Assembly: GCF_040719375.1 (NCBI RefSeq)
Contig: NZ_JBFDTP010000002.1
Coordinates: 186,001-250,000 of the forward strand
Direction: 5' to 3'
From: Clostridium sp. AN503
GTDB taxonomy: Bacteria; Bacillota; Clostridia; Lachnospirales; Lachnospiraceae
Length of the DNA stretch: 64,000 nt
Both the position numbers and the translations under genes were made by a program. The notes under the pieces were generated by a model that was not told the origin of the DNA, ran no database searches, and saw only the letters and a list, made by a program, of their open reading frames with translations. This document shows positions 8,827 to 16,952 of this stretch, in pieces. The number at the start of each line of letters is the position of its first letter. Position 1 is the first letter of the stretch.

Positions 8827-9831
8827 ATGTTAGACGGAAAGAAAGTACTTTTTAGCGGAATGCAGGCCACCGGGAACCTGACCCTGGGCAATTACCTCGG
8901 GGCGCTCAAAAACTGGGTCAGCATTGCGGATGAATATGAGACTTTTTATAGTGTGGTGGATATGCATTCCATCACGGTGCGCCAGGACCCGGCGGAGCTT
9001 CGGAAGCGGGCGCGCACTTTGCTGACGCTCTATATCGCAGCAGGTTTAGATCCGGAAAAGAACTGCATCTACTATCAGTCCCACGTGTCCGGACATGCAG
9101 AGCTGGCGTGGATTCTCAACTGTTACACCTACATGGGCGAACTGAGCCGTATGACCCAGTTTAAGGACAAGTCGGCAAAGCATGCAGACAACATCAACGC
9201 AGGCCTGTTTACTTACCCGGTGCTGATGGCGGCTGATATCCTGCTGTATCAGTCGGATGTAGTCCCGGTGGGGATTGACCAGATGCAGCATCTGGAGCTG
9301 ACCCGTGATATCGCGCAGCGTTTTAATGGGATCTATGGGGATGTGTTTACGATCCCGGAGGCGTATATCGGCAAGGTGGGAGCCAAGGTCATGAGCCTGC
9401 AGGACCCGGCAAAGAAGATGTCCAAGTCCGACGAGAACCCCAACGGCAGTATTTATCTGATGGATGACCCGGACACGATCATCCGCAAGTTCAAACGTGC
9501 GGTGACGGATTCAGAGGCCTGTGTGCGCTACTGTGATGAGCAGCCGGGCATCAAAAACCTGATCGATATTTACTGCGCCTGCACCGGGAAGACTCCGGCG
9601 GAGACGGAGGCAGAGTTTGCGGGCAAAGGCTACGGTGATTTCAAGCTGGCTGTAGGTGAGTCGGTTGTGAGTGTATTAAAGCCGCTTCAGGACCGGTTTG
9701 CGGATCTGAGCAAGAACAAGGATTATCTGGATGGGATCATAAAGAGCAACACGGAGAAAGCCCAGTACTTCTCCAACAAGACCCTGCGCAAGGTTCAGAA
9801 GAAGATCGGCTTCCCGGAGCGTATCCGGTAA
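8827..9831 (+). CDS. trpS: Tryptophanyl-tRNA synthetase
   Basis: A 334-residue class I aminoacyl-tRNA synthetase that charges tRNA-Trp. The ATP-binding HIGH-equivalent appears as QATGNLTLGNYLGAL near residues 14-28, the KMSKS loop as KKMSKSDENP near residues 197-206, and the tryptophan pocket region includes DQMQHLELTRDIAQRF. Length equals the bacterial norm. AAAAGGAG precedes the ATG. It has its own promoter and terminator and so is probably monocistronic. Tryptophan control by a T-box is not supported, as the leader is only about 35 bases. Confidence 0.96.
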   Translation: MLDGKKVLFSGMQATGNLTLGNYLGALKNWVSIADEYETFYSVVDMHSITVRQDPAELRKRARTLLTLYIAAGLDPEKNCIYYQSHVSGHAELAWILNCYTYMGELSRMTQFKDKSAKHADNINAGLFTYPVLMAADILLYQSDVVPVGIDQMQHLELTRDIAQRFNGIYGDVFTIPEAYIGKVGAKVMSLQDPAKKMSKSDENPNGSIYLMDDPDTIIRKFKRAVTDSEACVRYCDEQPGIKNLIDIYCACTGKTPAETEAEFAGKGYGDFKLAVGESVVSVLKPLQDRFADLSKNKDYLDGIIKSNTEKAQYFSNKTLRKVQKKIGFPERIR

Positions 9832-9861
9832 GACCCGGCGGCATGTGTTAATAAAGTGTAT

Positions 9862-9897
9862 AGGAATCCGCCAAACAGTTGACGGATTCCTTTTTTT
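9862..9897 (+). terminator. Intrinsic terminator of trpS
   Basis: AGGAATCCG (9862-9870) pairs with CGGATTCCT (9883-9891) and is followed directly by a run of T. Confidence 0.9.
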
Positions 9898-9930
9898 CGC
9901 ATATATTGGTAGTATCATAAAATAAACAAG

Positions 9931-10072
9931 CGCATCAAAAGGGAGTAGTTGTAAATACATGGTCAACATACACGGCTGCATCAACAGTCTGGCTATGTAT
10001 ACCGTCCGTTTTTTCGGTGGTGACAAGACTTTTCATGCATGGGAGCAATTCCATGCATGAAAGGTCTTTTTT
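9931..10072 (+). ncRNA. yybP-ykoY-type (manganese) riboswitch with expression-platform terminator
   Basis: The conserved ends of the yybP-ykoY aptamer are visible: AAAAGGGAGTAG at 9937-9948, GGTCAACAT at 9961-9969 and GACAAGACTTTT at 10022-10033. The closing helix P1 pairs GCATCAAAAG (9932-9941) with CTTTTCATGC (10029-10038) with a single mismatch. A terminator follows: TTTCATGCATGG (10031-10042) pairs with CCATGCATGAAA (10051-10062), then a T run near 10067-10072. The terminator's 5' arm uses the P1 3' arm, so ligand-stabilised P1 would prevent termination. In known members Mn2+ binding turns on Mn exporters, including P-type ATPases. Confidence 0.85.
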
Positions 10073-10107
10073 GGTTATACCATAAGGTATAGGAGAGGAG
10101 ATTCAGG

Positions 10108-12741
10108 ATGAAAGAGTGGTATCGGATTTCAGGAAAAGAAGTGCTTAAGGAAATGCAGGGAAGTCCCGAAGGACTCACAACGGGACAGGCAGAACAGATC
10201 CGCAGCCAGGTGGGAGAGAATGCCCTGAAAGAGGGGGCGCGCAAAAAAGCGTGGCAGGTATTTTTGGAACAGTTCAAAGACCTGTTGGTCATCATCCTGA
10301 TCGTGGCAGCGGTCATCTCCATGCTGTCGGACAACATGGAGAGCACAATCGTTATCTTTGCCGTCATCATTATGAATGCGATCCTGGGAACGGTGCAGCA
10401 TGAAAAAGCGCAGAAATCCCTGGAGGGATTAAAAGCGCTGTCCGCCCCCACGGCGCGGGTGCTGCGTGACGGCAGGCAGACAGAGATCCCGTCTTCCCAG
10501 GTGGTGCCGGGAGATGTGGTACTTTTAGAGGCGGGGGACTTGGTGGTGGCGGACGGCCGTCTGCTTGAGAGCTACAGCCTGCAGGTGAACGAAAGCTCTC
10601 TGACGGGAGAGTCAGACAGTGTAGAGAAACAAACGGATATTCTGCGGCAGACGGAGAATATCCCGCTGGCAGAGCAGAACAACATGGTATTTTCCGGCTC
10701 TCTGGTCACCGCCGGCCGCGGTGTGATGGTGGTTACAGCTACCGGTATGGAGACGGAGATAGGCAAGATCGCCTCGCTCATGAACGCCACCGGGGAAAAG
10801 AAGACTCCGCTTCAGGTGAGCCTGGATGAGTTCAGCGGAAGGCTGGCAGCGGTCATTATGCTGATCTGTGCTCTGGTTTTTGGCCTGAGCCTTTACCGGA
10901 AAATGCCGATCCTGGATTCTTTAATGTTTGCGGTCGCTTTGGCAGTTGCAGCGATCCCGGAGGCCCTCGGATCGATCGTTACGATCGTGCAGGCCATGGG
11001 TACCCAGAGGATGGCAAAGGAACATGCGATCATCAAGGATTTAAAAGCGGTGGAGAGCCTGGGCTGCGTATCGGTCATCTGCTCCGACAAGACAGGGACT
11101 CTGACCCAGAACAGGATGACGGTGCAGCAGGTTTATGTGGACGGAGAGGAGCTTCCGCCATTCCGTCTGATCCCGTATCATCCGGTGCACAGGATGCTTT
11201 TATACAATGCGGTCCTGGATAATGATGCGTCTGGAGGGAGCGCAGGACCGGAGATGCTGGGCGATCCGACAGAGATCGCGCTGTTAGATATGGCGGAGCG
11301 CGCCGGCGTGGATGCGGCAGAGCTTCGGAAAAATGTACCGCGTCTGGGAGAGATCCCGTTTGACTCGGGCCGCAAGCTGATGAGCACCCTTCACTCCGTA
11401 AACGGCGAACATCTGCTGTTTACAAAAGGCGCTATGGATGTACTGTTAGACCGGGCGGACAGCGTGCTGACGGCAGGCGGGGTACGGCCTATGACAGGCG
11501 CCTGGAGGCAGCGGTTCCAGCAGCAGAACCAGGACTGGTCGGAACAGGGCCTTCGGGTCCTGGCGATGGCATACAAGGAAGCGGACGGGGTTTATCCTGG
11601 CGCGGAGATGAGCATATGCAGCACGGCTATGGAGCATGATTACATTTTCCTGGGCCTGGTTGCCATGATGGATCCGCCGAGGATCGAGTCAAAGACTGCG
11701 GTGCTCAGCGCCAGACGGGCGGGAATCCGGCCGGTGATGATAACCGGAGACCACAAGATCACGGCCATTGCCATTGCAAAAAAGATCGGGCTGTTTGAAA
11801 ATGGGGATCTGGCCGTTACCGGACCGGAGCTGGACGCTATGGATGACAAACAGCTTCAGAGAGATTTGACCCGCATTTCGGTCTACGCCCGGGTTTCCCC
11901 CGAGCACAAGATCCGTATTGTGGATGCCTGGCAGCAGCAGGGCAATATCGTGGCGATGACAGGTGATGGCGTCAATGATGCCCCGGCCCTTAAAAAGGCT
12001 GATATCGGCGTGGCTATGGGCATAACCGGGACGGAGGTTTCCAAGGATGCGGCGTCCATGATCCTGACAGACGACAATTTTGCGACGATCATAAAAGCTG
12101 TGTCCAACGGCAGGAATGTGTACCGCAACATCCGGCATGCCATCCAGTTCCTTCTGTCCGGTAATATGGCGGGGATCTTCAGTGTCCTGTATACCTCGCT
12201 GCTTGCGCTCCCCATGCCGTTTGCGCCGGTCCATCTGTTGTTTATTAACCTGCTGACAGACTCCCTGCCTGCCATTGCCATCGGTATGGAGCCGCAGGAG
12301 GAAGGGCTTTTGGAGCAGCCGCCCAGGGACCCGAAGGAGGGAATCCTGACAGGTGGATTTCTGGGCCGGATCATGGTCCAGGGTGGTTTGATCGCCCTGT
12401 GTACGATGCTTGCCTTCCATATCGGGCTGGAGACGGGGGGAGCAGGAACCGCCAGTACCATGGCATTTGCAACGCTTACGCTTGCCCGTCTGTTCCATGG
12501 CTTTAACTGCCGCAGTGAACACTCCATCATCCGGCTGAAGTTCAAGAGCAATTTATGGAGTGTGATGGCGTTTGAGGCCGGAGTGCTTCTTCTGGCTGCG
12601 GTACTGTTCCTTCCAGGCTTGCAGGTACTGTTTGCTGTAGCAGACCTAAGCCTGCGCCAGCTCGTCACGATCATAGTGTTTGCAGTGATCCCGACGGTGG
12701 TCATCCAGGCGGTGAAAACCATCCGGGAAGCCCTCGGCTAA
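10108..12741 (+). CDS. P2-type cation-transporting ATPase, probable Mn2+/Ca2+ exporter
   Basis: An 877-residue P-type ATPase. Visible hallmarks: actuator TGES (166-169), phosphorylation site SDKTGTLTQN with Asp327, and the hinge TGDGVNDAPALKKADIG. About ten membrane segments are expected. In membrane helix 4 the SERCA-type PEGLP motif reads PEALGS (284-289), as in a clostridial subgroup, leaving ion choice open. General annotation would be calcium exporter, but the upstream yybP-ykoY riboswitch argues for manganese efflux, as for riboswitch-controlled ATPases of lactococci and streptococci. AGGAGAGGAG lies just upstream of the ATG. A single-gene unit. Confidence 0.9.
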   Translation: MKEWYRISGKEVLKEMQGSPEGLTTGQAEQIRSQVGENALKEGARKKAWQVFLEQFKDLLVIILIVAAVISMLSDNMESTIVIFAVIIMNAILGTVQHEKAQKSLEGLKALSAPTARVLRDGRQTEIPSSQVVPGDVVLLEAGDLVVADGRLLESYSLQVNESSLTGESDSVEKQTDILRQTENIPLAEQNNMVFSGSLVTAGRGVMVVTATGMETEIGKIASLMNATGEKKTPLQVSLDEFSGRLAAVIMLICALVFGLSLYRKMPILDSLMFAVALAVAAIPEALGSIVTIVQAMGTQRMAKEHAIIKDLKAVESLGCVSVICSDKTGTLTQNRMTVQQVYVDGEELPPFRLIPYHPVHRMLLYNAVLDNDASGGSAGPEMLGDPTEIALLDMAERAGVDAAELRKNVPRLGEIPFDSGRKLMSTLHSVNGEHLLFTKGAMDVLLDRADSVLTAGGVRPMTGAWRQRFQQQNQDWSEQGLRVLAMAYKEADGVYPGAEMSICSTAMEHDYIFLGLVAMMDPPRIESKTAVLSARRAGIRPVMITGDHKITAIAIAKKIGLFENGDLAVTGPELDAMDDKQLQRDLTRISVYARVSPEHKIRIVDAWQQQGNIVAMTGDGVNDAPALKKADIGVAMGITGTEVSKDAASMILTDDNFATIIKAVSNGRNVYRNIRHAIQFLLSGNMAGIFSVLYTSLLALPMPFAPVHLLFINLLTDSLPAIAIGMEPQEEGLLEQPPRDPKEGILTGGFLGRIMVQGGLIALCTMLAFHIGLETGGAGTASTMAFATLTLARLFHGFNCRSEHSIIRLKFKSNLWSVMAFEAGVLLLAAVLFLPGLQVLFAVADLSLRQLVTIIVFAVIPTVVIQAVKTIREALG

Positions 12742-12752
12742 AACTAATCTGC

Positions 12753-12781
12753 TTGCAACTCCCCCTCCCGCGAGGTATAAT
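12753..12781 (+). promoter_or_regulatory. Predicted sigma-A promoter of the FAH-family gene
   Basis: TTGCAA (12753-12758), 17-base spacer, consensus TATAAT (12776-12781), about 80 bases before the start at 12863. Confidence 0.7.
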
Positions 12782-12862
12782 ATGAACCTAGTGAGGTTAG
12801 TGATCATGATATGATCAAAGAAAATGTGGCGCGCAGCAGGCGGACCGGAGCGGGAGGCGGAT

Positions 12863-13756
12863 ATGAAATTAGTGACTTATCAGGTAGAGCAGAAAATAAG
12901 GGCAGGCCTTATCAGTGAGGATGGAGAGTGGGTATTTCCGCTTGAATCAGCGGGGCTGGAGTATAAGACGATGCTGGAGGCGGTAAAGCAGATCAGCGAG
13001 TCAGAGATCCAGCTCCTGGAATATATATCAAAAAAAGAACCATATTCCATACAGGGCGCGGCGCGGCTGGAGGAAGTGAAAATGCTGGCGCCGATCCCGG
13101 TGCCGGAGCAGGATATCATCTGTCTGGGGATCAATTACATGGATCATGCAGAAGAGTCCGCCCGGTTCAAGAAAGAGGCGTTCGGAGGCGAGCGCCCCTT
13201 TGCCGTTTATTTTTCCAAGCGGGTCAATGAGGCAGTGGCAGACGGCGCGCCGATCCCATCCCATGAGGATCTGGTGGACAGCCTGGATTATGAGTGCGAA
13301 CTGGCGCTGATCATCGGGAAAGATGCAAAGAATGTCCCGCCGGAGCAGGTAAAGGATTATATCTTTGGATACACGATCTTAAACGATGTCAGCGCCCGGA
13401 ATGTGCAGACCCGGCATAAGCAGTGGTATTTCGGCAAAAGCCTGGATGGGTTTACCCCCATGGGGCCTTGTATCGTGACCGCAGATTCCATTCCGTATCC
13501 GCCGTGCCTGAAGCTCCGTTCCTATGTAAACGGCGAGCTGCGCCAGGACAGCAATACAGAGCTACTGATCTTTGGGATCGATCATGTGGTGAGCGAGCTT
13601 TCCCAGGGCATGACCTTAAAAGCCGGTTCGATCATCTCAACCGGGACTCCCGCCGGTGTGGGCATGGGCTTTACTCCTCCGCGCTTCCTAAAGCGGGGAG
13701 ATGTAGTGACGTGTGAAGTAGAGGGGATCGGAACACTCACGAATCCAGTGGGATGA
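12863..13756 (+). CDS. Fumarylacetoacetate hydrolase-family protein
   Basis: A 297-residue protein with the FAH C-terminal fold, which hydrolyses or decarboxylates beta-diketo acids, tautomerises oxaloacetate, or opens acylpyruvates. The metal-binding set is visible: the acidic DYECELALIIGKD block, GINYMDHAEE before it, DVSARNVQ and the STGTPAGVGMG loop. The ATG at 12863 is preferred over an upstream in-frame ATG at 12824 because GGGAGG lies just before it and homologues start with a similar MKLVTY strand. Substrate cannot be assigned. It stands alone with its own promoter, 66 bases before the carbonic anhydrase gene. Confidence 0.85.
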   Translation: MKLVTYQVEQKIRAGLISEDGEWVFPLESAGLEYKTMLEAVKQISESEIQLLEYISKKEPYSIQGAARLEEVKMLAPIPVPEQDIICLGINYMDHAEESARFKKEAFGGERPFAVYFSKRVNEAVADGAPIPSHEDLVDSLDYECELALIIGKDAKNVPPEQVKDYIFGYTILNDVSARNVQTRHKQWYFGKSLDGFTPMGPCIVTADSIPYPPCLKLRSYVNGELRQDSNTELLIFGIDHVVSELSQGMTLKAGSIISTGTPAGVGMGFTPPRFLKRGDVVTCEVEGIGTLTNPVG

Positions 13757-13822
13757 TACGGATGATATTCTGTGATCATCTGGAATAAGTGACATGCAGT
13801 ACGAAGACAGGGAGGATTTAGC

Positions 13823-14362
13823 ATGATAAAGGATATTTTGGAATATAACCGGAAGTTTGTGGAAGAGCAGGCCTACGTGCCATATCAGACCAGCAAATAC
13901 CCGGACAAGAAGCTTGCGATCCTGACCTGTATGGATACCCGGCTCATTGAACTTTTACCGGCAGCGCTTGGTATCCGCAATGGGGACGCCAAGATCATCA
14001 AGAATGCCGGCGGTGTGATCAACCATCCTTACGGCAGCGCTGTCAGAAGCCTTCTGGTGGCGATCCTGGAGCTTGGCGTGGAGGAGATCATGGTGATCGG
14101 CCACACAGACTGCGGCGTCCAGGGGATGGACGGCAGAAAGCTGGTAGAGAAGCTTAAGGATCGGGGAATCCCAAAGGAGCATATCGAGATCATCCGCAAC
14201 AGCGGCATTGACCTGGAAGACTGGCTGGCCGGATTTGATTCCGTAGAGCAGTCTGTGCAGGAGTCCGTGGAGAGCCTCAAAAGGCACCCGCTGATGCCGA
14301 AGGACGTGGTGGTACGCGGGTTTGTGATGGATTCGGTTACTGGATTGTTAAAAGATGTCTGA
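13823..14362 (+). CDS. Beta-class carbonic anhydrase
   Basis: A 179-residue zinc enzyme interconverting CO2 and bicarbonate. The zinc and dyad residues are present: CMDTR (Cys36, Asp38, Arg40) and GHTDCGV (His94, Cys97). The short length fits the small clade of beta enzymes found in Gram-positive bacteria. AGGGAGGA precedes the ATG. Bicarbonate supply would support biotin carboxylases or pH control. It is the last gene before the repeat and IS region; its stop lies immediately ahead of the first long inverted repeat. Confidence 0.92.
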   Translation: MIKDILEYNRKFVEEQAYVPYQTSKYPDKKLAILTCMDTRLIELLPAALGIRNGDAKIIKNAGGVINHPYGSAVRSLLVAILELGVEEIMVIGHTDCGVQGMDGRKLVEKLKDRGIPKEHIEIIRNSGIDLEDWLAGFDSVEQSVQESVESLKRHPLMPKDVVVRGFVMDSVTGLLKDV

Positions 14363-14369
14363 AGGGGAC

Positions 14370-14414
14370 GGTCGGGAAGGGGCCCCGTGGGTGGCGGGAA
14401 AAGGGGATGAGGGC
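14370..14414 (+). repeat. 45-bp inverted repeat, left arm (partner 16412-16456)
   Basis: This G-rich 45-mer matches the reverse complement of 16412-16456 at about 42 of 45 positions. Both arms begin GGTCGGGAAGGGG and end GGGATGAGGGC when read inward. Together they enclose a 2.1-kb stretch containing a large hairpin and the IS3-family element. Confidence 0.85.
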
Positions 14415-14430
14415 TGTTTGCCGTCGGCGG

Positions 14431-14583
14431 GAAACGCTAACCTTCCTGCAGCGCCAAATGCGGGGAACCGGGGACAGTCGAACCGAATCCTTGATGGATT
14501 CGCTTCTCCGGTCCCCTCGCAGCCTGACGTTGTGCGTCAGCCTGCGTCCCCGCATTTGGCGCCGCAGGAAGCTAACCGTTTCC
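14431..14583. repeat. Large structured hairpin element A
   Basis: A roughly 35-base imperfect inverted repeat joins 14431-14466 and 14548-14583; both arms share GCGCCAAATGCGGGGA. Inside are further stems, including GAATCC/GGATTC near 14485-14500 and a CTGACG/CGTCAG stem at 14524-14540. Just outside, GCTGAACTG (14592-14600) matches the end motif of elements B and C. No ORF fits the region. It looks like a folded RNA or a cruciform-forming element. Confidence 0.7.
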
Positions 14584-14714
14584 ATGCCTCCGCTGAACTG
14601 TCCCCCTTGTCAAGGACATTTTTAAAAGTGGGGCAGTTTATTTTTCCTCCTCTTTTACCTACATCCTGTTCTCAGATGTCCTGTTTTCTATTATTATGGT
14701 ATTCTATGATAGTT

Positions 14715-15728
14715 TTAAGTAATCTTGTTACTTTGAAGTATTCTGCCTCCTAATTCCTCCGGCCTTTTTGTAATCACCGGACAGGACGGCCTGTTGGGGA
14801 TATCCAGTGGATACTTCCCAGTGATGAAAAAGTCATAAAACTCGTTTGGGGCTAACTTTGCAAGTTTCCATTGGTAACGCTCATTATTGTAGTACTCCAT
14901 ATAGTCATCTATCACACACTTTACTTCGATGAACGCAGCACAATCCGCCAGGTTTCCCCTGATGTGGTCCTTCATATGCCCGAAGAAGCTTTCCTGCGGG
15001 GCATTGTCCCAGCAGCAGCCCTTGCGGGACATGGACTGGCGCAGTTTTCTGTCATAAAGGATGTTGATAAAGCTTCGGCTGGTATAATGACAGCCCTGGT
15101 CGCTGTGGATAATTGTTTCGGCATGCAGGGAGATTCCATGGTCTGCGATCAGCCTCTCCACTGTTTCCAGTACGAAGTCCACTTCCAGCGATTCGCTGAG
15201 CACATAAGAGAGTATCTGTTTCGTAAAAGCATCCAGGATCGTAGACAGATAAGCAAACCTTCCGGCATAAGGCAGGTAAGTGATATCTGTCAGCAACACC
15301 ATCCTCGGCCCATAACTTTCGAACTCACGGCGGAGCAGGTTATCCGAAACACTTCCAGTCCGGAGCGCTTTTGCGAGTCTCTTATTGGGATTCGGGCCCC
15401 GGTATGGGCAGGACAGCCGGAACTTTTCCATCAGCCTGCGGATCTTTTTCAGGTTCATGATGACCGGAGGGTCACTGTGGAGCAGAGCCATATGGATGCC
15501 CCGGGCTCCTTTGGGATAACCGTGCTGCTTATAAGCGGACAGTACCAGCTCGAAATCCCGGCGGTCCTCCTCTTCCTTCTGCTCACGGACCGGGGCAGCT
15601 TTCAGCCAGGCATAATAGCCGCTCCTGGAAACCCCGGCTGCCGAACAGAGTTCTTTGGCGGAGAGGGTGTTCCCGTTCTGTGCCAGGGTCTGCTGAATAA
15701 TCTCAAAAATACACGAAGAGTCGTTCAT
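14715..15728 (-). CDS. IS3-family transposase OrfB (DDE catalytic domain)
   Basis: A 337-residue catalytic part of the transposase, expected to be made as an OrfAB fusion. The helical HTH_21-like region (VSRSGYYAWLKAAP) comes first, then the integrase-core fold with first Asp in LLTDITYLPYAG, second Asp in IIHSDQGCHYTS, and Glu in WDNAPQESFFGHMKDH. Length is full. The frame stays open upstream of the ATG across the A8 run at 15769-15776, so a -1 slip from orfA leads straight into it. An internal start at 15728 is possible but less likely. Confidence 0.92.
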   Translation of the reverse strand: MNDSSCIFEIIQQTLAQNGNTLSAKELCSAAGVSRSGYYAWLKAAPVREQKEEEDRRDFELVLSAYKQHGYPKGARGIHMALLHSDPPVIMNLKKIRRLMEKFRLSCPYRGPNPNKRLAKALRTGSVSDNLLRREFESYGPRMVLLTDITYLPYAGRFAYLSTILDAFTKQILSYVLSESLEVDFVLETVERLIADHGISLHAETIIHSDQGCHYTSRSFINILYDRKLRQSMSRKGCCWDNAPQESFFGHMKDHIRGNLADCAAFIEVKCVIDDYMEYYNNERYQWKLAKLAPNEFYDFFITGKYPLDIPNRPSCPVITKRPEELGGRILQSNKIT

Positions 15729-15739
15729 GAGCAGTGCAC

Positions 15740-16159
15740 CTACTTTCTGGTAGTTCTGACTGCAGAAATTTTTTTTAAAAACTCCACTTCCTGTTTCAGG
15801 TAATCGACCTCATGCCGAAGCTGTTTCAGTTCTTCTTTTTCAGATGCATGGTTATCACCCGTCTGCTCCTGGGGCTGCCTCTTTCCATGTGTGTAGTTCC
15901 CTTCGTAGAAACAGCCGTACTTCTTGTACTGTTCCCGGATGTGGCCGGAAATACTCCAGATCCTGCGCTCCCCCAGGATGGCCGGGTTATAGCCGTGATC
16001 CTCCAGAATCTTCCGGGGAAGTTCCCCTTTCTGGTATTCTGAATAAAAGATCTCTTTGAACTCTTTGGTAAGGTTCAATTGAAACTGGGTCACGCTGTAG
16101 GTGTAAGGGTTTTGTCGCAGCAACAGTATTTCTTCTTCGGTAAAGGGTTTTCTGCTCAT
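15740..16159 (-). CDS. IS3-family transposase OrfA (DNA-binding/coiled-coil)
   Basis: A 139-residue protein with an N-terminal helix-turn-helix-like part (FTEEEILLLRQNPYTYSVT) and a C-terminal leucine-zipper-type coiled coil (EELKQLRHEVDYLKQEVEFL). This is the normal IS3 OrfA layout: end recognition and multimerisation. It ends at TAG 15740-15742, shortly after an A8 run (minus strand, 15769-15776) where ribosomes can slip -1 into orfB. Made alone it usually acts as a regulator of transposition. Confidence 0.88.
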   Translation of the reverse strand: MSRKPFTEEEILLLRQNPYTYSVTQFQLNLTKEFKEIFYSEYQKGELPRKILEDHGYNPAILGERRIWSISGHIREQYKKYGCFYEGNYTHGKRQPQEQTGDNHASEKEELKQLRHEVDYLKQEVEFLKKISAVRTTRK

Positions 16160-16411
16160 GGTATTCCTCCTGTTGTTCTTAATTTAAGAATACCATAAGG
16201 AAAGTGAATATGCCAAAAGAAAACGGGGGCCAGGCTAAAGTTCCGGGGTGCAGTCCAATAAAACGGGTACACCAGCAGAGTGTGTGCATTATAAGGGGAC
16301 GGGAATGCAGGGGGCTGTTCATATTTAAGGGGCTGACAAGGCGGTCTGTCTAAAAAGAGGGTCCCCCACTTTCCAATGTGTCCACACTTATGGGTACATT
16401 ATACGCAAAAT

Positions 16412-16456
16412 GCCCTCATCCCCTTTTCCCGCCACCCCCGGTCCCCCTTCCCGACC
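16412..16456 (-). repeat. 45-bp inverted repeat, right arm (partner 14370-14414)
   Basis: Reverse-complement partner of the left arm beside the carbonic anhydrase gene, with about three mismatches. A second shorter match, AAAGTGGGG near 14625 and CCCCACTTT near 16366, lies inside the arms in the same orientation, as expected if the IS landed within a pre-existing symmetric element of about 0.6 kb. Confidence 0.8.
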
Positions 16457-16518
16457 TGCTCCCTGGCAGCCATGAGGTATGAAAACCAAAACCAAAACCC
16501 TGGAAAACGAAAAGCAGC

Positions 16519-16588
16519 CCCTAAAACCCCAAAACAGGTTCTTACGTATTTGAACTTAATGAACTTGAACTGGTTTTAGGGTTTTTTA
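16519..16588 (+). terminator. Terminator-like hairpin in the IS-rubrerythrin gap
   Basis: CCCTAAAACC (16519-16528) pairs with GGTTTTAGGG (16572-16581), followed by TTTTTTATTT. The 43-base loop contains GAAC/GTTC repeats. No gene immediately upstream needs it, so it may be part of the same repeat complex. Confidence 0.55.
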
Positions 16589-16657
16589 TTTCAGTTTTTG
16601 CTATTAAGGTTTTTGTGTATGGCAGCCAGAGCACAGCAACCTCCAAAGAACCGTAGG

Positions 16658-16906
16658 GGGAGAGAGATTGGGAACGATGGGGGCGGGGGTGACTGTGGAG
16701 GGGATTAGAGGGACTTACAATAAAAGATACCGCTGACAGGGTCGAGCCTGGGACTTCAAGTCCCAGGCGTAGCGCGACGTGGAGGAATACTTATCAAAAG
16801 TATTCCGGAACTGGAGCGTTGCCCTGACAGCGGTATTTTTTATTGTTAGACCCTCTTATCCCCGGGAACCGGAGCACCCGCCCCCATCGTTCCCAATCTC
16901 TCTCCC
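16658..16906. repeat. Large structured hairpin element D (about 250 bp, nested stems)
   Basis: Outer arms 16658-16691 and 16875-16906 are complementary over about 32 bases. Middle arms 16700-16741 and 16822-16863 are complementary over 42 bases with five mismatches. Two inner perfect hairpins lie in the loop: GCCTGGGACTT/AAGTCCCAGGC (16746-16768) and GGAATACTT/AAGTATTCC (16784-16806). The whole folds as a long stem with two terminal arms. No ORF fits. It sits just downstream of the minus-strand rubrerythrin gene. Confidence 0.8.
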
Positions 16907-16952
16907 GAGACTATCTCACCGGAGGTTGCGTCCCCTCCCAGCAACAACAACC

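Larger units (their letters stand above)
14697..16195 (-). mobile_element. IS3-family insertion sequence (about 1.5 kb)
   Basis: Ends are TGGTATTCT (14697-14705) and AGAATACCA (16187-16195), giving the TG...CA termini of IS3 elements as short inverted repeats. Inside, on the minus strand, lie orfA (HTH plus coiled coil) and orfB (DDE transposase), linked by an A8 slippery run. No exact target duplication is visible: the flanking triplets are TTA and TAA. Both ORFs look intact, so the copy may be active. Confidence 0.85.

Noticed and set aside
14871..15803. Long plus-strand ORF opposite the transposase
   Set aside because: It is the antisense shadow of orfB, whose DDE motifs are complete; no ribosome site or family features are seen on the plus strand.
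16658..16906. tRNA or CRISPR repeat interpretation of the hairpin elements
   Set aside because: The stems are far longer than tRNA arms, no anticodon arm or CCA logic appears, and there is no regular direct repeat-spacer pattern.
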